Program-made: the position numbers and the translations under genes
Shown here: positions 58,471-64,000 of the stretch, in pieces
How positions within the stretch are numbered: the stretch's first letter is position 1
How the letters are laid out: each line of letters begins with the position of its first letter
Origin: Ferrovibrio sp.
GTDB taxonomy: Bacteria > Pseudomonadota > Alphaproteobacteria > Ferrovibrionales > Ferrovibrionaceae
Length of the DNA stretch: 64,000 nucleotides
Assembly (NCBI RefSeq): GCF_017994015.1
Contig: NZ_JAGOLP010000008.1
Span: 37,965 to 101,964, forward strand
Direction of reading: 5' to 3'
Notes under the pieces: model-generated
Database searches by the model: none
Seen by the model: the letters and a program-made list of their open reading frames with translations, nothing else
Told to the model about the DNA's origin: nothing

Positions 58471-58498
58471 CCGAATCGGCGCTCTGTCCGATTCGGTT
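58459..58498. promoter_or_regulatory. Overlapping inverted repeats at a TTG start
   Basis: Three related segments: GATTCGG (58459-58465), CCGAATC (within 58469-58479) and CCGATTCGGTT (58488-58498). Segments 2 and 3 form a perfect 11-bp stem with an 8-base loop; segments 1 and 2 form a shorter alternative. The TTG of the gene at 58470 lies inside segment 2. May control translation or be a regulator's site. Confidence 0.5.
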
Positions 58499-58605
58499 TG
58501 ACCTTAATCTTGCCGAGTCGCAGGGTCAAGGCAGAACCGCTGCATGCAGTGGTTCTGTCAACAAGCCAACACAATATTTTGAATCAGAAGTTGCGTGAGG
58601 TTGCT

Positions 58606-59118
58606 TCAGCCACGCCCGCCGATACGCGCGCCGGTTTTCAGCACCACAGTTTCCAGCCCTCGCACCAGTTCGCGTCCGATGGCGCCGCCATCGCCGCCGA
58701 TCTTCTGGCTCAGCACCACATAGAGCGCGTCGATATGCGGCTGCACCACGGCGCTGCTGATCCTGGCATCCTGATTGTTCAGGCAATGCTCCAGGTAATT
58801 GCTGAGGAAATGCGTGATTTCGCTGACCAGCGGAAAGCCGAAAGTGCCGCCCAGGCCCTTCATATCCCAGCAGATGCGCAGCATTGCCTGGACGCCCTGC
58901 GGATCATCCAGGTTGGTTTTGCGCAATTCATCAAAAGCTTCGCGCATACGGCCGAGGTCTTTGTCGGCCCATTGCTCATACATCCTCTGGCCCAGCGCCT
59001 GGACCGCCGTTTCCGCTTCCTTGATTGCCTGCTTATCAAAACCACCAGCGCCAACCTTCATTTTAAGAAAGTTCGGCGGTTCGATGAATTCGCCTTTTTT
59101 CTGGCTCTCATCCGACAT
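58606..59118 (-). CDS. Degenerate HPt-like protein (phosphoryl His replaced)
   Basis: A 170-residue protein whose central segment, CWDMKGLGGTFGFPLVSEIT, matches the HPt helix HxLKGxAGxFG except that the phosphoryl His position is Trp84. The surrounding helices fit a four-helix bundle. It may bind receivers or CheA without passing phosphate. It lies in the che cluster on the CheA strand, with an ATG at 59118 and a gap of 116 bp to the CheZ-like gene. I know no named family with this form. Confidence 0.65.
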   Translation of the reverse strand: MSDESQKKGEFIEPPNFLKMKVGAGGFDKQAIKEAETAVQALGQRMYEQWADKDLGRMREAFDELRKTNLDDPQGVQAMLRICWDMKGLGGTFGFPLVSEITHFLSNYLEHCLNNQDARISSAVVQPHIDALYVVLSQKIGGDGGAIGRELVRGLETVVLKTGARIGGRG

Positions 59119-59234
59119 AGCGTTGGAATACCCTCAGGCGGTCGAGCTAAGCGGCCCGATCATTCATTGTGGCGGTTGTATGCCTTGAGGCTAATCCTTT
59201 CGAACGAGACAAGCAATCGGCAAGCCATCCAGCC

Positions 59235-59810
59235 TCAGAAAAGTTCCACTTCCTCGTCAGGGGCCGGCTGTTTTGCCGGCTTGGCTTGCTGCTGCGGCGG
59301 CATGTCGCTGGAACCAAGCAGATAGTGATGAAAATGCGCCCGCACCTGCTCAAGATTCTGGCCAGCCAGCAGGCCTTCGCCCCAGCCGGTGGCGCGTTCG
59401 GTCAGGGTTGGCTCCCATTCACGACCGCAGCGTTCACGAATCAGGTCTTCCACATAACGCAGTGCATTCACCACATGTTGCTGGCGCTGGTTGCGCAGGT
59501 CGTCGCCCTGCATCAGGCCAACGATGGCCGCCATGGCCGGCGAGCCGGGCAACTGGCTGCCGATTTCCATCAACTGCGCGCTGAAAGCCTGGGCCGATTT
59601 GCCTTGGGCGTTACGCAGGTCCTCAATCTCTTCCTTGATCGCCAGCATCACCAGGGCAATGAAATCGAGTAATTCACGCTCTGCGGCGGTTGGCGGCGCA
59701 TGATTCCGGATTCCGGCCGGCTTATCTGCCGCCGGCTGTTTTTTCCGGGCATCGACTTCCCGCTGGTCCGGTTGTCGCTGCGGCTGTGTCACGCCGTTTT
59801 TGCGCGCCAC
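59235..59810 (-). CDS. CheZ-like candidate phosphatase
   Basis: A 191-residue protein with a charged disordered start, then long helices. GLMQGDDLRNQRQQHVVNAL contains D-L-R-N-Q (Asp104, Gln108), the spacing of the catalytic Asp/Gln in CheZ (DxxxQ on an extended helix). The C-terminal tail ends in acidic EEVELF after a Pro/Gln/Lys-rich stretch, reminiscent of the CheY-binding tail of CheZ. GTG 59810 with AGGGGA five bases upstream is the likely start. A CheY-P phosphatase role is inferred from motif and position, not proven. Confidence 0.6.
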   Translation of the reverse strand: MARKNGVTQPQRQPDQREVDARKKQPAADKPAGIRNHAPPTAAERELLDFIALVMLAIKEEIEDLRNAQGKSAQAFSAQLMEIGSQLPGSPAMAAIVGLMQGDDLRNQRQQHVVNALRYVEDLIRERCGREWEPTLTERATGWGEGLLAGQNLEQVRAHFHHYLLGSSDMPPQQQAKPAKQPAPDEEVELF

Positions 59811-60120
59811 GCGAATCCCCTGTTGTTTTATTGTTAACGTCCTTATTGCCCATTTAGCCACAAGCCGAGGCAAAAAGCATCTGCCGTTCGGCAATTACGA
59901 ATAATCCGCAACCGGAATTACCAACTTCTAATGCCGGCGTCGGATTTCCCTGCATTGCCTCGTATCTAAGCGATTGCAGGCGAGCCGGCGTCGGCCCATA
60001 TTCTTCCGGTGGCGGAGGCGGCCGGCAATCGTTTGCCGGCCGTTTCCTGATACTTTTCAGCTTGGCCCGGGCCGTAACAAATGTGCCGGCCGCTTGCGGT
60101 CTTGAGGATGACAGCCGCCG
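59811..60120. other. 310-bp divergent gap between the CheZ-like and pentapeptide-repeat genes
   Basis: No gene here is convincing. It must hold promoters for both directions; the part nearest the CheZ-like start (59811-59860) is AT-rich. A frame of 101 codons on the minus strand (59854-60159) crosses the pentapeptide start and lacks recognisable homology. Confidence 0.5.
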
Positions 60121-61350
60121 ATGGATGCGCTTGATATCAAGGAAATGCTGCATCACCATCAGCTTTGGCTGAAGGGCTTGCCGACGGGCAAGGCGGCCGA
60201 TTTTACGGGCAAGGACCTGAGCGGCGCCGATCTCTCAAAAGCAGATTTGCGGCGTGCAAATTTCACCCAGGCAGTGTTGCGGAATTGCCAGTTCCAGGGC
60301 AGCAGCCTGATGCAATGCAGCTTTTTTAAGGCCGACCTAAGCGGGGCGGATTGCAGCGGCGCTGACCTGACCCGAGCCGATATGCGAGGCGCCGTGCTGG
60401 AGGCGACCAACTTTTCCAATGCAGTGATGGCGGGGGTCAATTTCCGCCGTGGCCTGGAGCTCGGCCCGCCGCCGGAGGCGGCTGCGGCTACAGGGCCCGG
60501 CTCTGGCATTGCTGTGCTAAGGCAGAATATCACCGGTAGCAATTTTGCTGGGGCAAATCTCGCTGGCGTAGATGCTCTGGGTGCTGATTTTACCGGTAGC
60601 AATCTGGCCGGTGCCAATCTGGAGAATTCCGCGCTGACCGATTGCCAATTGGCCCAGGTTGATCTGTCGAATGCCAATCTTGGCGGTGCCAGCCTGGTCG
60701 GCGCCAATCTGATGGGTGCTGAGTTGAGTGGTGCCAAGCTGGCCGGCGCCACGCTGCAGGGCGCCAACCTGACCGACGCACATCTGCATGGTGTTGATCT
60801 GACCGGGGTGGAAACCTACGGCGCCAATCTGGTGATGGCCAATCTGGCCCCCGAACCGCTGGCACCACCCAAGCCGCTCAGCCCGGAGGAAATCATGGCG
60901 GCGCTGGAGGAGCATCGCCGCTGGGTACAGACTGGCCGGGGCCAGCCAGCCAACCTGCGCGGCGCTGATTTGTCGGGCTTTGATCTGCGCGGGCAGGATT
61001 TGTCCGGGATCAGAATGCGCGGCGCCAAGCTGCGTGAGGCGCGGCTGGAGCGTGCGGTGTTCCGTTTCGCCGATCTTTCCGGGATTGATGCACGTGATGC
61101 ACGCGCAGCGGGTGTCACTATTCTTGGTTCCAGCCTGACGGGTGCCGATTTTCGCTTTGCCGATCTCGGCGAGGCGGTGTTTGGCAGTGCTGAAATTCTC
61201 TCGGCCCAAGGCGAACGCACCGGACGGCGCATGCGCTGTGATCTGAGCGGCGCCAATCTGGGCGGCGCTCGGCTCGACGGGGTGCAATGGAATGATGCTG
61301 TGCGCAATGATGTCACCGGCCTTGAACCCGAGGCGGTGAACGGTCCATGA
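60121..61350 (+). CDS. Pentapeptide-repeat protein, two homologous halves
   Basis: A 409-residue protein made mostly of A(D/N)LxX repeats (GANLAGVDALGADFTGSNLA and similar), expected to form a right-handed quadrilateral beta-helix. An N-terminal helical cap (IKEMLHHHQLWLKGLP, residues ~5-22) recurs in altered form at ~253-275 (EEIMAALEEHRRWVQTG), so two cap-plus-helix units are joined by a Pro-rich linker (PEPLAPPKPLSPE). No signal peptide. The ATG follows a weak ribosome site. CheD is encoded 10 bases downstream, tying it to the chemosensory locus; a scaffold role is inferred. Confidence 0.88.
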   Translation: MDALDIKEMLHHHQLWLKGLPTGKAADFTGKDLSGADLSKADLRRANFTQAVLRNCQFQGSSLMQCSFFKADLSGADCSGADLTRADMRGAVLEATNFSNAVMAGVNFRRGLELGPPPEAAAATGPGSGIAVLRQNITGSNFAGANLAGVDALGADFTGSNLAGANLENSALTDCQLAQVDLSNANLGGASLVGANLMGAELSGAKLAGATLQGANLTDAHLHGVDLTGVETYGANLVMANLAPEPLAPPKPLSPEEIMAALEEHRRWVQTGRGQPANLRGADLSGFDLRGQDLSGIRMRGAKLREARLERAVFRFADLSGIDARDARAAGVTILGSSLTGADFRFADLGEAVFGSAEILSAQGERTGRRMRCDLSGANLGGARLDGVQWNDAVRNDVTGLEPEAVNGP

Positions 61351-61360
61351 TGCAAAAAGC

Positions 61361-62008
61361 ATGAGCACGCCCGTCATAAAATTACAGCGCAACGAAGCTG
61401 GCTTCGGCGTCGCCCCCATGAGCGAGCGCCGCCGCTACTATGACCCTGTGCTCAAGGTGCATGTGGTGCAGGTGTTTCAGGGTGATTTTTATGTCAGCAC
61501 CCAGCCTGGCGAGATGCTGGCCACGGTGCTGGGCTCATGCATCGCCGCCTGTATCCGCGATCCCATCGCAGGCAAGGGCGGCATGAATCATTTCCTGCTG
61601 CCGGATAAAGGCGGCGACAATAACCCTGACCTGCCCTTCTCGGCCAGCTTGCGTTACGGCAGCTATTCGATGGAGCAGTTGATCAACGGCATTCTGGCTG
61701 TGGGTGGCCGGCGCGAGCGGCTGGAGGTGAAAATCTTCGGTGGCGCCAATGTACTTTCCGGCCTGCGCGGCATCGGCCACCAGAATGCCGATTTTGTCGA
61801 GCGGTATCTCAAGGCAGAAGGATTCAGGATATTGGGCGCCGACCTGCGCGGCAATCTGCCGCGCAAGGTGCAGTATTTCCCCGAGACCGGGGTGGTGCGC
61901 ATGAAGCAGATCGAGGATGCCAATGCCAAGGCAGTGTTCCAGCGCGAAACGGCGAAGAAGATCACCGCCGTGCAGAATACCGCTGGCAGCATCGAGCTGT
62001 TCGACTAG
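61361..62008 (+). CDS. cheD: CheD: receptor glutamine deamidase
   Basis: A 215-residue CheD. Catalytic Cys60 in VLGSCIAACI and His77 in GGMNHFLLP; VKIFGGANVL and GIGHQNADFVERYLKAEG are family blocks. It deamidates chemoreceptor Gln to Glu and may be regulated by CheC/CheY. The ~40 residues before the core and ~30 after it are longer than in small CheD proteins. The ATG start at 61361 is preceded by AAAAAGC. Confidence 0.94.
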   Translation: MSTPVIKLQRNEAGFGVAPMSERRRYYDPVLKVHVVQVFQGDFYVSTQPGEMLATVLGSCIAACIRDPIAGKGGMNHFLLPDKGGDNNPDLPFSASLRYGSYSMEQLINGILAVGGRRERLEVKIFGGANVLSGLRGIGHQNADFVERYLKAEGFRILGADLRGNLPRKVQYFPETGVVRMKQIEDANAKAVFQRETAKKITAVQNTAGSIELFD

Positions 62009-62019
62009 CGGCCGCCCCA

Positions 62020-62571
62020 ATGGCTTACAAGCTCAACAATGTTGCCTGCCTGGTGGTCGAGAGCAATAACAACCATATGCAATTGATCAAGGAAGTGCTG
62101 CGTCCGCTTGGCATTTCCAAGGTGGCCGAGGCGATCAATGCCAAGGATGCTCTGGCCTATCTCGAAAACAACGTGGTCGACATCATCTTTTCCGAATGGC
62201 ACATGGACGGAGAGATGGATGGCATCGGCTTCGTGCAATGGGTCCGCAAAAACCCGGCTTCCAAGAATGTGTTTGTACCGATCGTGATGGTGACGGCGCA
62301 GTCTGAGGAATGGAAAGTGATGAAAGCCCGCGATGCTGGCGTCACCGAATTCCTGGTCAAGCCGTTTTCCGCCTCTACCATGGCCAAGCGCATTACTGTG
62401 GTGATCGAAAGTCCGCGCACATTCGTGCGCACGGATGATTTCTTCGGCCCAGATCGTCGTCGGCATCGTGTATCCAATTACACCGGCGAAGAACGCCGCA
62501 AGGATTTGCTGGCCAAGGGCGACCAGGTGATGGACGAAAATTCGGTCGAGGAATTGCTCAAGGAACTTTGA
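62020..62571 (+). CDS. Atypical receiver protein, phospho-acceptor Asp replaced by Glu
   Basis: A 183-residue single-domain receiver with a C-terminal extension. The acidic pair is Glu14-Ser15 (VVESNNN rather than VVDD), the acceptor Asp is Glu59 (IFSEWHMDG), while Thr92 and Lys114 (FLVKPF) are kept. It cannot form a normal acyl phosphate and may be locked in an active-like state. The tail (from ~130) carries FFGPDRRRHRV and ends acidic. CheD precedes it by 11 bases. Its nearest relative in the window is the CheY at 51777 (SDWNMDG). Confidence 0.88.
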   Translation: MAYKLNNVACLVVESNNNHMQLIKEVLRPLGISKVAEAINAKDALAYLENNVVDIIFSEWHMDGEMDGIGFVQWVRKNPASKNVFVPIVMVTAQSEEWKVMKARDAGVTEFLVKPFSASTMAKRITVVIESPRTFVRTDDFFGPDRRRHRVSNYTGEERRKDLLAKGDQVMDENSVEELLKEL

Positions 62572-62664
62572 GCCGGCTGCCGGCGCTGTTTGATGGGTTG
62601 ACGGGCCGGCATTGTCGGGCCAAGCTTGCGTCATGTATTCGTCATGGAGGTGGGCTGTCGCGGC

Positions 62665-63078
62665 ATGAGCGAAGTCATCGCCCTAAATCAGTTTCGCCAC
62701 GCCGCAGACAAACGGGCTGCGGCCAAGGCGCCAGGGACCGACAAGTCGCCCGGTGCCGACAAGGTGCTGCCGGCAGATCGGGCGATTTTTTTCGACCGGC
62801 GCGAATTCTCCCTGATCCTAAACCTGTATTCGCGCATGGTCGGGCGCGGCGAGTGGCGTGACTATGCCATCGGCCATGATAAGGAAAGCTGTAGCTTCGC
62901 AGTGTTCCGGCGCAGTGCCGACGGGGCTCTCTACCGGATCGTGAAAACCCCAAAACTGGCACGCCGCCAGGGTGCTTTCGCCATTCTGGGCCAGGGCGGG
63001 CGCATATTGCGCCGGGGGCGTGAACTGGCGGTGCTGCTGCGCTATTTCGAGCCGCCGAGGCAGAACGCGCTGCTGTAA
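62665..63078 (+). CDS. DUF2794 domain-containing protein
   Basis: A 137-residue alphaproteobacterial protein: FFDRREFSLILNLYSRMVGRG, WRDYAIGHDKESCSFAVFRR, YRIVKTPKLARRQGAFAILG are DUF2794 blocks. Family function is unknown. ATG 62665 (MSEVIALNQF) fits the family; longer frames to 62644 and 62626 exist. Confidence 0.85.
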   Translation: MSEVIALNQFRHAADKRAAAKAPGTDKSPGADKVLPADRAIFFDRREFSLILNLYSRMVGRGEWRDYAIGHDKESCSFAVFRRSADGALYRIVKTPKLARRQGAFAILGQGGRILRRGRELAVLLRYFEPPRQNALL

Positions 63079-63110
63079 GCGCGGCGGCAAAGCGTCGATA
63101 TCAGTTGATT

Positions 63111-63132
63111 GGCCGGATCAGATGATCGGGCC
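63111..63132. terminator. Small inverted repeat between convergent genes
   Basis: GGCCGGATCA-GA-TGATCGGGCC: 9 of 10 stem positions pair (one G.G mismatch). It lies between the DUF2794 and dienelactone-hydrolase-family stop codons and may serve as a bidirectional terminator, but there is no T-run on either side. Confidence 0.4.
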
Positions 63133-63135
63133 GGG

Positions 63136-64000
63136 TCAGTTGATCGGAACGTCTTCCGCCATCGGCGGCAGGTCGAGCATGGCGGCTTCCGCCTTGATCT
63201 CTTCCGGCGTCAATTCACGCAGGGTGTCGTCGGCATCATCGGCCGCCGTGGCGCGGGCCAGAACCTGCTGTTCCGAGGCCAGATTGCCCAGATTCAGGCT
63301 CGCCAATGCCAGATTGCCCAGGCTGGCTTCATCACCCAGGGTGAAGGAGCGGATCGGCAATGTGTCGGTATCCGGCACCATCGGCGCCAGGGCGATATCC
63401 AGTTCAATCGGCTTGTCGAGCAGGCCGCGGTCATTGCCGAGATGGCGCTCAAAGAAATCGGTGGTGCGCGAAATACTGTCTTCCTTGGCGGCGCCCCTGA
63501 AGGCATGGCCCTCGCCGTTATAAATCTTCACTTCATATTCGGCGCCAACATCCTTGAGCAGGCTGGCCAGTTCATGCGCCTTGCGCACCGGCACGATGCG
63601 ATCGCGGTCGCCATGCAGCACCAGGGTGGGCGGCATGCGGTCAACGCCGCGGCGCTGCACTTCCGCCGGCATGGCGCCAAACATGTTCACCACCGCCTGC
63701 ACCCGCTGATCCCGGCTGCCCAGGCTGAGGGCGTGGAAGCCGCCGAGCGACAGGCCAAACACGCCAATCTTCTCGGCATCGACATAACCAAGCCGCGAGA
63801 CATAGGAGATTGCATCGGCAATCACCTTCTCCCGCTCGTCATGCAGCGAGGGCGCAGCCTTGCGGGCGGCGCCCAGGCCGTCGAAATAATGCACCACAAA
63901 GGCGGAGATGCCACGATCCGCCAGCGCCTTGGCCTGCGGATAGAAGAGCGAGCCGTCGCCCAGGCCATGCGAGCCATGCAGGATCAGCACGGCCGGGGCC
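63136..64000 (-). CDS. Dienelactone-hydrolase-family serine hydrolase, N-terminus outside window
   Basis: At least 288 residues of an alpha/beta hydrolase; the reading frame is open through the window edge. The oxyanion-hole block LILHGSHGLGDGSLFYP, nucleophile elbow FGLSLGG (Ser rather than the Cys of true dienelactone hydrolase), Asp in LHGDRDRIVPV and His in NGEGHAFRG complete a Ser-Asp-His triad. A ~90-residue acidic C-terminal extension (from LDIALAPMVPD) is unlike the family core. Substrate unknown. The start is not visible. Confidence 0.85.
   Translation of the reverse strand, partial: APAVLILHGSHGLGDGSLFYPQAKALADRGISAFVVHYFDGLGAARKAAPSLHDEREKVIADAISYVSRLGYVDAEKIGVFGLSLGGFHALSLGSRDQRVQAVVNMFGAMPAEVQRRGVDRMPPTLVLHGDRDRIVPVRKAHELASLLKDVGAEYEVKIYNGEGHAFRGAAKEDSISRTTDFFERHLGNDRGLLDKPIELDIALAPMVPDTDTLPIRSFTLGDEASLGNLALASLNLGNLASEQQVLARATAADDADDTLRELTPEEIKAEAAMLDLPPMAEDVPIN

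Noticed and set aside
59854..60159. 101-codon minus-strand frame in the CheZ-like/pentapeptide gap
   Set aside because: It crosses the pentapeptide-repeat start, has no ribosome site or recognised family, and uses mixed codons. A short real gene cannot be excluded, but support is too weak.
60180..61300. Short repeats suggesting a CRISPR or tandem array
   Set aside because: They are codons for pentapeptide repeats inside an open frame and are not regularly spaced identical repeats.

Overview
The window is a GC-rich, gene-dense chromosomal segment of an alphaproteobacterium, most likely Rhodospirillales-like. The evidence is the gene style (ATGA/TGATG start-stop overlaps, heavy use of ABC uptake systems), a DUF2794 gene beside a chemotaxis locus, LIV-type transporter operons carrying an acyl-CoA ligase, and a leucine-degradation cluster with a TetR regulator. 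Genus cannot be fixed from the sequence. I see no rRNA, tRNA, CRISPR array, prophage or transposase gene.

Layout. 1-9872: a nitrogen-scavenging operon with an M20 carbamoylase (5' end outside the window), an N-carbamoyl-D-amino-acid hydrolase, an AtzG/AtzE-like amidase pair and a five-gene Dpp/Opp-type ABC importer, with a hydantoin-racemase-family gene on the opposite strand. 9874-12719: LysR regulator, glutathione transferase, flavin split-barrel protein, DUF1330. 12716-20007: leucine/isovaleryl-CoA degradation (isovaleryl-CoA dehydrogenase, SDR, TetR regulator, methylcrotonyl-CoA carboxylase made from three genes, crotonase-family protein). 20095-26938: LIV-type ABC transporter with a long-chain-type acyl-CoA ligase. 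The same palindrome, ATGAA-N5-TTCAT, precedes the dehydrogenase gene and the carboxylase operon, and a near-match precedes the transporter operon, so the three units probably form one TetR regulon.

27228-34806: VOC protein, hydroxyacyl-CoA-dehydrogenase-like enzyme, then an exported TPR-CHAT protease-like protein facing a CHASE2 adenylate cyclase and a small periplasmic protein. A 268-bp MITE-like element sits exactly between the two convergent stop codons. 34899-46447: a DeoR-controlled transporter operon (2-aminoethylphosphonate/ferric type) divergent from a five-gene operon (IMPase-like phosphatase, glutamine-synthetase-like ligase, aldehyde dehydrogenase, Fe-alcohol dehydrogenase, class I glutamine amidotransferase). 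Together these read as a gamma-glutamylation route for a phosphorylated amino alcohol. An MFS/GPH transporter follows.

46510-51768: luciferase-like monooxygenase, carboxymuconolactone-decarboxylase-family protein, an unrecognised protein with an XRE-like C-terminus, class III aminotransferase, lysophospholipase-like hydrolase, MarR regulator. 51777-62571: a chemosensory locus (CheY, CheB, CheR, CheW, CheA, CheY, STAS, several unusual accessory proteins, pentapeptide-repeat protein, CheD, and a receiver whose phospho-acceptor Asp is Glu). No chemoreceptor is in view. The window ends with DUF2794 and a dienelactone-hydrolase-family gene that runs off the end.
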